64,000 nucleotides of DNA from Promicromonospora iranensis (GTDB lineage Bacteria; Actinomycetota; Actinomycetes; Actinomycetales; Cellulomonadaceae): contig NZ_JAJQQP010000008.1 of NCBI RefSeq assembly GCF_028994805.1, positions 230,534 through 294,533 on the forward strand, in the 5' to 3' direction. The translations under genes were made by a program, and so were the position numbers. The notes under the pieces were generated by a model, which saw only the letters and a list, made by a program, of their open reading frames with translations, was not told where the DNA came from and did no database searches. Shown in pieces: positions 1-8,547 of this stretch (the stretch's first letter is position 1; each line of letters starts with the position of its first letter).

Positions 1-684
1 TGGCCGGCCAACCGGGTGGCGCTCCCCGTGCTCTCCCGCGTCCACGACGACCCGCCGCGCTACCGCGAGTTCCTGCTCTTCGGCCAGACGATCCTGCTGC
101 ACACGATCGTCCCCGCGCTGATGCTGGCGGCCGCCCTGGCGGGACCGGTCGTCGAGGTGGTGCTCGGTGAGCGGTGGTCGGCCGCTGCCCCGGCCTTCGC
201 GATCCTGGCGGTCGGCGGCGTGTTCGAGGCCGCCAACTTCGCTCCGAACTGGGTGTTCCAGTCGTCCGGGCGCACCGGTGCGCTCCTGCGGTTCACGCTG
301 GTGACCCGGCCGGTGGTGCTGCTCGCCATCGGCGGCGGCAGCTTCTTCGGCATGACCGGCGCCGCGCTCGGCTACGCGGCGTCGACCGCGGTGGTGTGGC
401 CGCTGGGCCTCTGGTGGGTCAGCAGGGCCACCGAGGCGCCGGCGCGGGCGCTGTTCTGGAACGGTGCCCGGGCCTTCGTGAGCCACGGCGCCGCCGCCGG
501 GGTCGCGGGGCTGGTCGCCCGCCTGCTGACCGACCTGAGCCCGTGGCTCGTCCTCGTCGTCGGGATCCTCGTGTGGGCCGCGGTCCTCGCACTGCAGGCA
601 CTGCTGTGGCGCAGGCTGCGGTCGGACCTGGGGGTGCTGCGGCGCGGTGCGCGCCTGCTCTCGCGGAAGGGCACCGGCTCGTGA
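1..684 (+). CDS. Polysaccharide flippase (MATE/Wzx-like), C-terminal part
   Basis: The frame is open from base 1, so the gene starts left of the window; 227 residues remain. They are hydrophobic, with about five membrane segments in the C-terminal half, small Gly/Ala-rich helices and a basic tail (RRGARLLSRK). The pattern fits the multidrug/oligosaccharidyl-lipid/polysaccharide (MOP) exporters that move lipid-linked repeat units across the membrane. Family assignment rests on composition, a VLGERW-type loop between helices, and position at the head of a polysaccharide locus; no catalytic motif exists to confirm it. The following glycosyltransferase begins about 50 bp downstream, so co-transcription is likely. 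An O-antigen ligase or other multi-TM protein cannot be fully excluded from this fragment. Confidence 0.65.
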   Translation, partial: WPANRVALPVLSRVHDDPPRYREFLLFGQTILLHTIVPALMLAAALAGPVVEVVLGERWSAAAPAFAILAVGGVFEAANFAPNWVFQSSGRTGALLRFTLVTRPVVLLAIGGGSFFGMTGAALGYAASTAVVWPLGLWWVSRATEAPARALFWNGARAFVSHGAAAGVAGLVARLLTDLSPWLVLVVGILVWAAVLALQALLWRRLRSDLGVLRRGARLLSRKGTGS

Positions 685-733
685 CACCCCGGCTCGTGAC
701 AGCACCACTCGTGACAGCACCAGGAGGGCGCTC

Positions 734-1870
734 GTGAACGCAGGGACCAGGGTGACCCTGGTGTGGCTCGAGGGCGCGGCCGAGTCGGCCGCCGCCGGCG
801 TGCACCTGGACGGGACGCTGAGACGCCTCGCCGCCCTCGGGATCCGGCCCGACCGGGTGGTCGCCCGGCGCGGGCGGTCCGGCGGGCGGTTCTCCCGGCT
901 CGCCCGGCTGCTGCTGGACTCGGTGCGACAGCCTCGGCGCGGCGTCGTCGTCGTGCGCTGGCACCCGTTCGCGCTGCCCGCCCTGGTCGCGGCGCGGCTG
1001 CGCGGCGGGGCGTCCGTCGTCTGCGCCCAGGGTGTCCTGGCCGAGGTCGAGGCCGTCCACCCCTGGATCGGCCGCTCCCGGCTCATGCGATGGCTCGCCC
1101 TGCGTCCGCTCGTCGTGGCGGACCGGGTGGTCGCACCCTCCGCGGGCATCGCGCGCTGGGTGGTCCAGGTGACGGGCCGGCCCGCCCACGAGGTGACGGT
1201 CCTGGAGAACGGTGCCGACGTCGCCCTGTTCGCCGCAGCGCGGCGCGACCCGGAGCAGCCGCCCTACGGCGTGTTCGTCGGGAACCTCGCACCGTGGCAG
1301 GGGATCGGCGACCTCGTGTCCGCCGTGCGGCAGGTCGCCTGGCCGGACGGGCTGCGGCTCGTCGTGGTCGGCGACGGCGTCGAGCGCGAGCAGGTTCTCG
1401 AGGCTCGCGACGCCGGCGTCGAGTGGCGGGGCACCCTGGACCGGGCCGACGTCGCACGCGTGCTGGGCGGGGCGACGCTCGCCTTCGCCACGCGGGGCGC
1501 CGTCACGGCGAGCGCACAGGGCACCTCACCGTTCAAGGTGATCGAGGCCGCGGCCGCGGGCCTGCCGGTGGTGGCGACCGACGTGCCGGGGCAGGCCGAG
1601 GTGGTGCGCGACCTCGGCAACGGCGTGGTGGTGCCACCCGGCGACCCGGCCGCGCTCGCCGCGGCGGTGGCCCGGCTCATCGCGGACGACGGCTACCGCG
1701 ACCGGCTACGGCAGAGCGCCGTCGAGCGGGTCGCCGCGTACGACTGGACAGCGGGGAGCGAACGGCTCGGTGCGGTGGTCGATGCCGCCGCACGCGCCGT
1801 CGGCCGCGCACGCTGGGGCCTGGGACGCCCCGCCGACTCGACGACGGAAGGACTGGTGGACACGCGATGA
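734..1870 (+). CDS. Glycosyltransferase family 4 (group 1)
   Basis: A 378-residue GT-B glycosyltransferase predicted to transfer a sugar from a nucleotide donor to the growing lipid-linked repeat unit at the cytoplasmic face. The N-terminal Rossmann half reads VTLVWLEGAAES; the C-terminal half holds the donor site around residues 263-290 (GTSPFKVIEAAAAGLP, then ATDVPGQAE) preceded by GVFVGNLAPWQG and RLVVVGDGVE, all standard GT4 landmarks. The GTG at 734 is chosen because AGGAGGG lies at 722-728; an upstream in-frame ATG at 647 would overlap the preceding gene and lacks such a site. The stop overlaps the next start by ATGA, indicating translational coupling. Sugar specificity cannot be read from sequence. 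Confidence 0.85.
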   Translation: MNAGTRVTLVWLEGAAESAAAGVHLDGTLRRLAALGIRPDRVVARRGRSGGRFSRLARLLLDSVRQPRRGVVVVRWHPFALPALVAARLRGGASVVCAQGVLAEVEAVHPWIGRSRLMRWLALRPLVVADRVVAPSAGIARWVVQVTGRPAHEVTVLENGADVALFAAARRDPEQPPYGVFVGNLAPWQGIGDLVSAVRQVAWPDGLRLVVVGDGVEREQVLEARDAGVEWRGTLDRADVARVLGGATLAFATRGAVTASAQGTSPFKVIEAAAAGLPVVATDVPGQAEVVRDLGNGVVVPPGDPAALAAAVARLIADDGYRDRLRQSAVERVAAYDWTAGSERLGAVVDAAARAVGRARWGLGRPADSTTEGLVDTR

Positions 1871-2493
1871 CCCACGACACGACGGACGACACGAGAAACG
1901 GTACGAGGGACGGCACCGGCAGCACCGCGAGCACCGGCAGCAGCGACGGCGCGGCGCACGGTACCGCCGCGCCAGGGCCCCTGGGCCTCTTCGCGGACCT
2001 CCCGGCCAACCGGACCAGCGACGACCCCCGCCGCCCCGGCACCGCCGGTGTGCTGCCGACGGTCCTCACCCTGCGTTTCCTCGCGGTCCTCCTGTACCGC
2101 CTCTCCGCGCGGGCGGGCAGCTCCGTCCCGTTGCTCGGCTCGGTGGTCAAGCAGGTCAACCACGCGATCACGGGTGCGGACATCGCCTGGTCGGCGCGCA
2201 TCGGGCCGGGGCTGGTGCTGTGGCACCCGACCGGTGTCGTCATCGGCGCCGGTGTGGTCATCGGCCGCGACGCCCGCGTGCAGCAGGGCATCACGCTGGG
2301 CGCCGCACGGTCGCGTACCGGGGTGGACGGCGACCCCGTGCTCGGTGACGACGTCTACGTCGGCGCGGGCGCGCGCGTCCTCGGGCCGGTCCGTGTCGGC
2401 GACCGGGCACGGGTCGGGGCCAACGCCGTCGTGCTCGCCGACGTCCCGGACGGCGCGTCCGCCGTGGGGGTGCCTGCCCGGGTCGTTCCCTGA
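1867..2493 (+). CDS. Serine acetyltransferase-like O-acetyltransferase (left-handed beta-helix)
   Basis: A 208-residue protein. The first ~45 residues are Thr/Ser/Gly-rich and probably disordered; a helical segment follows, then hexapeptide repeats typical of the left-handed beta-helix fold (IGPGLVLWHPTGVVIGAG, VIGRDARVQQGITLGA, VLGDDVYVGAGARVLG, VRVGDRARVGANAVVLADV, VPARVV end). The WHPTGVVIG segment corresponds to the CysE/WcaB active-site histidine region. Because it overlaps the upstream glycosyltransferase by 4 nt and sits in a polysaccharide locus, acetylation of the repeat unit (WcaB/colanic-acid type) is more likely than cysteine synthesis. The ATG lies within the upstream stop (ATGA). 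Start uncertainty is small, since the low-complexity N-terminus has few alternatives. Confidence 0.8.
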   Translation: MTHDTTDDTRNGTRDGTGSTASTGSSDGAAHGTAAPGPLGLFADLPANRTSDDPRRPGTAGVLPTVLTLRFLAVLLYRLSARAGSSVPLLGSVVKQVNHAITGADIAWSARIGPGLVLWHPTGVVIGAGVVIGRDARVQQGITLGAARSRTGVDGDPVLGDDVYVGAGARVLGPVRVGDRARVGANAVVLADVPDGASAVGVPARVVP

Positions 2494-2511
2494 CGACCCG
2501 GGGTCACGCGG

Positions 2512-4290
2512 CTACCGGTGGCCCAGCCCGTTCCGGCTGGTCGTCGTGCGGTCCGAGACGCGGATCGTCTGCAGCTGGCTGGTGGGGGCGAGGCCCGAGC
2601 GCGGTCCCATGGCCTGGACCGGCGCCCAGACCGGGGCGACCCGCGGGGGCCGGGGCTCGGCGCCGTGCCGCGCGGGAAGGCCGTTCGCCGGCCCGCGGTC
2701 GGTCGTGGGAGCGCCGAGCGGGATGCGCTCGACGGGCTCGGCGGTCGGGCCGGGCCGGGCGGGCTGCACGGGCTGCAACGGGTGGGCGATCGAGACCGGT
2801 TCCGTCGAGCGCCGGGCCGGTGCGGGGTCCGTCGACCGGGGGACCGCCGTCGGCTCCTGGACGGGCGTGGGCCGCGCCGGCTTCCTCCTGAGGGGACCGC
2901 GGATCTTCTTGCCGGGCTTGCCGTCGGTGTCGTCGGTCCGCGGCTGGTACTCGTAGCCGTAGCTCGCGCCGTAGGCGTCCTCCCCGCGGCCCACCTTGTT
3001 CAGGACGATCCCGAGCACCCGGGCGCTGACGGCGGACAGGTTCGCCAGCGACTGCCGTAGCTGCTCGCGGCGGATCTGGCCGGCGCCCACGACCATGAGC
3101 ACGCCGCTGGTCATCCGGGCGATCAGTGCGGCGTCGGTGACGGGCTGCAGCGGCGGGGTGTCGATGATGACGTAGTCGAACTGCTCGCTCAGCTCCTCGA
3201 TCAGCCGGGCCATCGTCTTCGAGCCGACGAGCTCGGCGGGGTTCGGCGGGACGGCGCCCGACGGGATGACGAACAGGCCGGCCGAGCCCCACGGCTGGAC
3301 GACGTCGTCGACGGTGGCCCGCTGGATGAGGAGCGTCGTGAGCCCCACCGACCCCTCGATGCCGAGGTAGCCGGCGACCGAGGGCCTGCGCAGGTCGGCG
3401 TCGATCAGGAGGACCTTCGCGTCCGCGTCGGCGAGCGTGATGGCGAGGTTGATGGCGGACGTCGTCTTGCCCTCGTTCGGCACCGACGAGGTGACGACGA
3501 GCGCCTGCGGGCCGCCGTCCAGGTCGAGGAACTGCAGGTTCGTCCGCAGCCGCCGGAACGCCTCGGACCGCGTGTGGTAGGGGCTCGTCTGGACGACCAG
3601 CGGGTTCTGCTTCGCCTCGTCGTCCATGGTGATGGTCCCGATGACCGCTGAGTCGGTGACGGCGCGCAGGTCCTGCTCCGACCGCACCCGGGTGTCGGCG
3701 ATCTCGCGCAGGACGGCGAGGGCGATCCCGAGCGCCGTGGCCAGGAGGAAGCCCACCAGGACGAGCACGGGGATGTTCGGGTAGCTCGCGGAGCCCGGGG
3801 TGACGGCCTCGCGGACGAGCTGCAGCTGGACCGGGGAGTCGCCGGTCCGCTGCGGCGTCTCCAGCTCGTCGACGCGTTCCGCGAGGCTCTCGGCGACCGT
3901 GTTCGCGATCCGTGCGGCCTCGGTCGGGTCGGCGTCGGTGGCGGTGATGTCGACGAGGACCGTGTCGGTCACCGGGCTCGCCTGGACCCGTGAGCCGAGC
4001 TCGCCCGGGGTCGTGTCGAGGCCGAGCTCTTCGATCACCGGGTCGAGCACCTGCGGGCTCCGCACCAGGTTGGCGTACGACACGACCCGGCGCTGGACAT
4101 AGGTGGTCCCTGTGGCCAGCTCGGACGTCGACTCCGCGCCGTGGAACGACACGAATACCTGGGAGGAGGTCGTGTACATCGGTGTCCGCGTGAATGCGAA
4201 CAGGCTGGCCAGCACGATTCCGGCAAGCGCGATAGCGGTGACAGGAACCCAGTGCTGACGGATGATCCGGAGGTATTCGGTAACGTTCAA
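2512..4290 (-). CDS. Wzz chain-length determinant fused to bacterial tyrosine kinase (BY-kinase)
   Basis: A 592-residue membrane regulator of exopolysaccharide chain length and export. From the TTG at 4290 (AGGGGAA Shine-Dalgarno just upstream) the order is: TM1 about 16-34, extracellular Wzz region about 40-170, TM2 about 174-194, then the cytoplasmic kinase with Walker A about 268-277 (SSVPNEGKTT), Walker A' 294-302 (LLIDADLRR) and Walker B 374-380 (VIIDTPP). A tyrosine cluster at Y440, Y444, Y446 and Y448 matches the autophosphorylation tail of BY-kinases. Unusually, a further ~140-residue Pro/Arg/Thr-rich tail follows the cluster. It is divergent from the downstream glycosyltransferase gene. 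Longer starts up to 4557 would run across the divergent promoter region and have no ribosome site. Confidence 0.93.
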   Translation of the reverse strand: MNVTEYLRIIRQHWVPVTAIALAGIVLASLFAFTRTPMYTTSSQVFVSFHGAESTSELATGTTYVQRRVVSYANLVRSPQVLDPVIEELGLDTTPGELGSRVQASPVTDTVLVDITATDADPTEAARIANTVAESLAERVDELETPQRTGDSPVQLQLVREAVTPGSASYPNIPVLVLVGFLLATALGIALAVLREIADTRVRSEQDLRAVTDSAVIGTITMDDEAKQNPLVVQTSPYHTRSEAFRRLRTNLQFLDLDGGPQALVVTSSVPNEGKTTSAINLAITLADADAKVLLIDADLRRPSVAGYLGIEGSVGLTTLLIQRATVDDVVQPWGSAGLFVIPSGAVPPNPAELVGSKTMARLIEELSEQFDYVIIDTPPLQPVTDAALIARMTSGVLMVVGAGQIRREQLRQSLANLSAVSARVLGIVLNKVGRGEDAYGASYGYEYQPRTDDTDGKPGKKIRGPLRRKPARPTPVQEPTAVPRSTDPAPARRSTEPVSIAHPLQPVQPARPGPTAEPVERIPLGAPTTDRGPANGLPARHGAEPRPPRVAPVWAPVQAMGPRSGLAPTSQLQTIRVSDRTTTSRNGLGHR

Positions 4291-4495
4291 CGCGTTCCCC
4301 TGATGATGCACGATCGTTTGGTTTCGGTCGGCCGAGAAGCGCGCCGATCTGCCTCGCACAGATTCGTATACTGGGTCCGTTCCCGCGCCTACCTGCGCTT
4401 CCGTTGGTAATCTAACTGACGTTCGGTTGAAGCGCGCCCGCTGGGATTTATGTCCTTTTCGGGGCGAAATCTGAGGACGCCACGGAGGGCCGCAG
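4291..4495. promoter_or_regulatory. Divergent promoter region of the polysaccharide locus
   Basis: This 205-bp gap separates the Wzz/kinase gene (leftward) from a glycosyltransferase gene (rightward) and is clearly more AT-rich than its surroundings (for example around 4355-4375 and 4405-4460). Shine-Dalgarno sequences for both genes are visible at its edges (AGGGGAA on the minus strand, GGAGGG at 4484-4489). I could not settle on convincing -35/-10 pairs, so only the region is marked. Confidence 0.5.
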
Positions 4496-5536
4496 TTGCG
4501 AATTCTGCATGTCACGGACCGGTATTCCGGGGGCGTCGGTCGCGCGATCGACCGCATTACCGAACTGGTTCCCGAGGCCGAACATCATCTGTTGTCCACC
4601 GGCATCGAGAGCACGGACGGGCGTGGTGTCTACCGCGGCACCGCCCGGCTCCCGGACGGGACCGCGGCGCGCGTGCAGGCGGTCCGCCGGACGGTCGACC
4701 AGCTGGCGCCCGACGTCGTGCACGCGCACTCGAGCTGGGCCGGGCTGTACACGCGGGTACGGAGACTGCCGGTCCCCGTCGTCTACCAGCCGCACTGCTA
4801 CTACTTCGAGCGGCCGAACCTCGTGGGGCCGGTGCGCCGCTCCGTGCGCCTCCTGGAGCGGGCGCTGGCCGCGAACGGCTCCGTCGTCGCGGCGGTGAGC
4901 CCGCGCGAGGAGCTCCTCGCCCGGTCCATGGGCGTGCGCGACGTGGTGCGCATCCCCAACGCGCCGTCGTCGGCGGCGGTCCGGGAGGCGGGGGCGCGGT
5001 CCGGCACGCCTGCGGGCAGCCACCGCACCGTCACGATGGTCGGCCGGGTCGTCGCCCAGAAGGACCCACGGTTCTTCGCGGAGACCGCGCGGGTCGCCCA
5101 GCAGCTCGGCCTCGGGCTCTCCTTCCGCTGGCTGGGCGACGGCGACCAGACCCTCGTCCGTGAGCTGAGGGACGCGGGCGTCGAGGTGACCGGCTGGCTC
5201 ACCGCCGACGACGTCATGCGCCAGATGGCGGCCTCCGACGTCTACCTGCACTGCGCCTCGTACGAGGGGTTCCCCATCAGCGTGCTCGACGCCGCCCGGG
5301 TCGGTCTGCCGACCATCGTGCGCGAGATCCCGGCGTTCGAGGGGGCGCGCCTCACCGCCGTCGGGTCACCGGCGGAGGCCGCCGTCGCCGCGCACGCCGC
5401 CGTCGTGGACCCGGGGCGGCGGCTCCGCATGATCGAGTCGGGCGACCGGCTCGTCGGCGAGATGGACGAGTCGGCCCTGCACGACGGCGTCGTCACGGCG
5501 TACGCGATGGCCACCGGAGGGGCCCTGGTGTCGTGA
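4496..5536 (+). CDS. Glycosyltransferase family 4
   Basis: A 346-residue GT-B glycosyltransferase. It begins MRILHVTDRYSGGVGRAI, the typical N-terminal strand plus glycine loop of GT4 enzymes, and has the C-terminal donor-site region YEGFPISVLDAARVGLPTI followed by VREIPAFEG near residue 280. VGRVVAQKDPRFF corresponds to the hinge strand that starts the second Rossmann domain. The TTG start at 4496 is supported by GGAGGG 7-8 nt upstream. The stop overlaps the next gene's GTG start (GTGA). It is predicted to be a cytoplasmic repeat-unit assembly enzyme working with the following membrane polymerase candidate and GT2. Confidence 0.88.
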   Translation: MRILHVTDRYSGGVGRAIDRITELVPEAEHHLLSTGIESTDGRGVYRGTARLPDGTAARVQAVRRTVDQLAPDVVHAHSSWAGLYTRVRRLPVPVVYQPHCYYFERPNLVGPVRRSVRLLERALAANGSVVAAVSPREELLARSMGVRDVVRIPNAPSSAAVREAGARSGTPAGSHRTVTMVGRVVAQKDPRFFAETARVAQQLGLGLSFRWLGDGDQTLVRELRDAGVEVTGWLTADDVMRQMAASDVYLHCASYEGFPISVLDAARVGLPTIVREIPAFEGARLTAVGSPAEAAVAAHAAVVDPGRRLRMIESGDRLVGEMDESALHDGVVTAYAMATGGALVS

Positions 5537-6693
5537 CGGCCGCCCGGGTCGCCGCCCTGCGCGAGGTCGACCACGATCGCGCGATCAAGCAGCTGCTCGT
5601 GGCGCTGTTCCTGGTCGGCAGCGCGTGCTACGTGCTGCTGGGCAGCCCGTTCGTCCCGGAGCGGTTCCTGTACGACAGCAAGAAGATCGCGACGATCGCC
5701 GGCGGCTACCAGGGCTACGACTCGGACAAGTCGTTCAGCACGGTCGGCACCATCTACCGCGAGCTGGGCCTCGCCGACCAGCCGATGTGGGCGGGGCTGC
5801 TCGGCTACCTGCTGTTCGTGGCGGTGCTGCTCGTCTCGCTGCGCGACAGGCTCGGGAACGCGGGGCTCCTGTCGCTCGCACTCCTCGCCGGCACGACGGT
5901 GCTCGCCGTCGTGTATGTGGGCACCTACTCCAAGGACGTGTTCGTGCTCCCGATCGCGCTGATCGCCCTGTGGCGCCGCCGCGGGATCTGGCCGGAGGTC
6001 GTGCTCGTCGGCGCCATGGCGTACTACGCGCACGAGTTCCGCGACTACTGGTACCTGGTCATCGGCGGCTACATCGGGTTCCGGGTGGTCATGGCCCGGC
6101 GGTTCTCGGTGCGCAGGATGATCGGCGCGGCGCTGGCGGCGCTCGTCGTCCTCTCCGTCGTCTTCCAGAACTACCTCGGGGTGGAGCTGGACTTCTACCG
6201 GACCAAGGTCAACGAGGTCCGGATCGGCGACGTCGACACGCGCACCCTGATCGAGCCGTTCTTCGATCTGGAGGGTCCGGTCGGCAGCTTCCTCAACTCG
6301 GCGATCGTGCTCCTGACGTTCGCGGTACCGCTGCCGCTCATCGTCCGGCTCTCGCCGTACTACCTGCTGGTCGCTGCCTTCCTGGTGGTCCTGTGGTTCA
6401 TGTTCGCCCGAGCGGTGCACCTGTCGTCGGCCGAGTCGCGGACCGACCCGCGCTGGGCGCGGCTGGTGGCGCTGGTCCTGGGCCTGACCGTGGTGCAGAG
6501 CGTGTTCGAGCCCGACTACGGGTCGTACGTGCGACACCTGACGCCGCTGCTGCCGCTGATGCTGGCGGTCATCCTGTGGCGCTCGCCCGCCTCCGCCGCA
6601 CCGGCTCCCGAGACGGAGGCCGAGACTCCGGCCGAGGATGCGGCCCGTACCCCGGTCGAGACCTCGGCCCGGACCTGGGTCGAGACGCGATGA
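5533..6693 (+). CDS. Multi-TM protein, putative polysaccharide polymerase (Wzy-like)
   Basis: A 386-residue integral membrane protein with roughly nine hydrophobic segments and a hydrophilic, negatively charged Glu/Ala/Thr-rich C-terminal tail of about 40 residues. The loop KVNEVRIGDVDTRTLIEP and the late motif FEPDYGSYVRHLTPLLP resemble EpsG/Wzy-type polymerases, which are recognised mainly by topology and locus position. It is flanked on both sides by glycosyltransferases with 4-nt stop-start overlaps, and no other polymerase candidate exists in the locus seen here. That makes repeat-unit polymerisation at the outer face of the membrane the best guess. The family is too divergent for certainty without profile search. 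Confidence 0.6.
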   Translation: MTAARVAALREVDHDRAIKQLLVALFLVGSACYVLLGSPFVPERFLYDSKKIATIAGGYQGYDSDKSFSTVGTIYRELGLADQPMWAGLLGYLLFVAVLLVSLRDRLGNAGLLSLALLAGTTVLAVVYVGTYSKDVFVLPIALIALWRRRGIWPEVVLVGAMAYYAHEFRDYWYLVIGGYIGFRVVMARRFSVRRMIGAALAALVVLSVVFQNYLGVELDFYRTKVNEVRIGDVDTRTLIEPFFDLEGPVGSFLNSAIVLLTFAVPLPLIVRLSPYYLLVAAFLVVLWFMFARAVHLSSAESRTDPRWARLVALVLGLTVVQSVFEPDYGSYVRHLTPLLPLMLAVILWRSPASAAPAPETEAETPAEDAARTPVETSARTWVETR

Positions 6694-7541
6694 GACCGCC
6701 CGTCTACTCCGTGGTGATCCCCTGCCGGGACGGGGCGGCGACGCTCGGCAGGCAGCTGGAGGCCCTCGCCGGCCAGGACTTCGGCGGTGGCTTCGAGGTG
6801 GTCGTCGCGGACAACGGCTCGCGGGACGGGAGCCGCGGAATCGTCGAGTCGTTCGCCCGGACGGACCGGCGCTTCCGGTGCGTCGACGCCGGCGCGAGGC
6901 CGGGTATCAACCACGCGCGCAACGTCGGGGTGTCGCACGCCAAGGGCGACTTCGTGCTCCTGTGCGACGCCGACGACGTCGTCACCCCGGGCTGGATCTC
7001 GGCGATGGACCGCGCACGCCGGTCGGGGGCCGCCTGCGTCGGGGGAGTCGTCGAGCGGCGGCTGCCCGACGAGACGGTGGTCGCCACCGACCCCGGCGTC
7101 TACACCCACCTCTGGCAGGTCCCGCGCCCGATCGGCGCGAACTGCGGCTTCGCCCTGGCCGCGTACGCCGCCGTCGGCGGGTTCGACGAGTCCCTGCTCG
7201 GGGGCGGCGACGAGTCCGACTTCTTCTACCGCGCCCACCTCGCGGGGTACCGCACGCAGGCGGTTCCCGACGCCGTCGTCGTCTACTACGAGCGCGACGG
7301 CCTGCGCGCCCTGGCCCGGCAGCACTTCCGGTACGGCCGCCAGTCCGTGCGGATCTACCAGCGGTTCCGGGCCGCGGGCCTGCCCCGGCTGCCCGTGTGG
7401 CGCGTGCCGGCCACGGTGGCCGGCGGGCTCGCGCGGACGCTCTCGCGCGACCCGCTCGTGCGCCGGCGCGGGGTCAAGCGGCTCGCGGTGACGGCCGGCC
7501 GTGTGGCGGGGAGCCTGGCGGACCGCACGCTCTTCGTCTGA
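6690..7541 (+). CDS. Glycosyltransferase family 2
   Basis: A 283-residue GT-A enzyme. It begins MRPPVYSVVIPCRDGAATL, followed by VVVADNGSRDGS (nucleotide binding) and LLCDADDVVTPGW, whose DAD corresponds to the DxD metal site. A second acidic motif, FDESLLGGGDESDFFYRA, fits the ED catalytic-base region of GT2 enzymes. The basic C-terminal ~60 residues may contact the membrane. The ATG overlaps the preceding stop (ATGA). It closes the rightward glycosyltransferase operon; the next two genes run the opposite way and end 46 bp downstream. Confidence 0.88.
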   Translation: MRPPVYSVVIPCRDGAATLGRQLEALAGQDFGGGFEVVVADNGSRDGSRGIVESFARTDRRFRCVDAGARPGINHARNVGVSHAKGDFVLLCDADDVVTPGWISAMDRARRSGAACVGGVVERRLPDETVVATDPGVYTHLWQVPRPIGANCGFALAAYAAVGGFDESLLGGGDESDFFYRAHLAGYRTQAVPDAVVVYYERDGLRALARQHFRYGRQSVRIYQRFRAAGLPRLPVWRVPATVAGGLARTLSRDPLVRRRGVKRLAVTAGRVAGSLADRTLFV

Positions 7542-7587
7542 GGCTCCTCGCTCCCCGGTGCGTCGCACGGCGCCTGCCGGCCGGTCT

Positions 7588-8547
7588 TCAGCTCGCGGTG
7601 TCCGGCGAGCCCCAGAGCATGCCCGCGACGCTCTGCCGGACGCCGTGCGGCACGACCTCGGTGGGCACCATGCGAGCGATCCGCCGGGCGGGCGACGCCG
7701 CGATCTTGCGGTGGACGTAGGGATACAGCGCGCGCAGCCGGTCGAACTCGGCGCGGGTCCCGGCGTCGTCGTGCTCGGGAAGGGCGTCGAGCGCTGCCCA
7801 CGTGTCGTCGGCCAGCGCACGCAGCGGTGCGGGGACGGGCACGTCCTGCCAGGTGACGTCGACCCGGTGCAGCGTCGGGTCGATGAACGCGTCGACCTGT
7901 TCCACCGCTGCCGTGTCGTCCGGGTCGACCATCGGCAGGTCGAGCGCGGCGGCCGCGCCGAACACCGGCTCGTCCCAGTCGTGGATCAGGTCGCGGTAGC
8001 GCACGAAGGCCCGGGGCGTCGCCCGGGTGGCGAGCTCGGTCCCCAGCATCAGGTTGATCCACCCCGACACCCGGTCGACCAGCCCGCGGCCCTTGTAGTA
8101 GGCGGCCTTGCTGCCCACCACCTCGGTGGGCTGGCGCAGCATCGTGATGCACGACGCCGCCGCTCCCGCCGACGCGGCGGCCTCCAGCCAGGCCTCGAGG
8201 AACCAGAGCAGGCGCGGGTCCTTGATGACGAGGTCACCGTGCTCCTTGACCTGGGCGCCGAGCCAGCCCCGGATCTGGCTGCGTGCGTCCCCCTCGACGC
8301 TCGCCCGGTCGACGAGGTGCCAGGCGATGGGGCGCGGGTCCGACGTCTGCACGTCGGCCGACCGCAGCATGCCGTTGTGGAAGTCCACCACCCACTGGGG
8401 CTCGGAGAAGCCGCGCGGGTTGGAGGCGTCCGGGGCCACCTCGGGGCCGGGGACGTGCAGCCCGAACTCGCGCAGCACCCCGGCGAGGGTGCTCGTGCCG
8501 CTACGGCCGGAGCCGGTGACGTAGACGACGCGGGTGAGGCCGCTCAT
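7588..8547 (-). CDS. Sulfotransferase (P-loop) family protein
   Basis: A 319-residue protein starting MSGLTRVVYVTGSGRSGTSTL. GSGRSGTST is the 5'-phosphosulfate loop of PAPS-dependent sulfotransferases and TMLRQPTEVVGSKAAYY is a plausible 3'-phosphate-binding segment (the usual R-x-P-x5-S spacing). It would transfer sulfate from PAPS to an acceptor, here perhaps a sugar of the locus polymer. The ATG at 8547 overlaps the stop of the upstream sulfotransferase by 4 nt, so the pair is translationally coupled. The neighbouring paralogue and polysaccharide genes argue for carbohydrate sulfation, but the acceptor cannot be deduced and some members of this fold have other roles. Confidence 0.8.
   Translation of the reverse strand: MSGLTRVVYVTGSGRSGTSTLAGVLREFGLHVPGPEVAPDASNPRGFSEPQWVVDFHNGMLRSADVQTSDPRPIAWHLVDRASVEGDARSQIRGWLGAQVKEHGDLVIKDPRLLWFLEAWLEAAASAGAAASCITMLRQPTEVVGSKAAYYKGRGLVDRVSGWINLMLGTELATRATPRAFVRYRDLIHDWDEPVFGAAAALDLPMVDPDDTAAVEQVDAFIDPTLHRVDVTWQDVPVPAPLRALADDTWAALDALPEHDDAGTRAEFDRLRALYPYVHRKIAASPARRIARMVPTEVVPHGVRQSVAGMLWGSPDTAS

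Noticed and set aside
4291-4557. N-terminal extension of the Wzz/kinase gene to 4557
   Set aside because: The extra 89 residues run across the AT-rich divergent promoter and into the neighbouring gene start; the TTG at 4290 has a good ribosome site and gives the normal family N-terminus.
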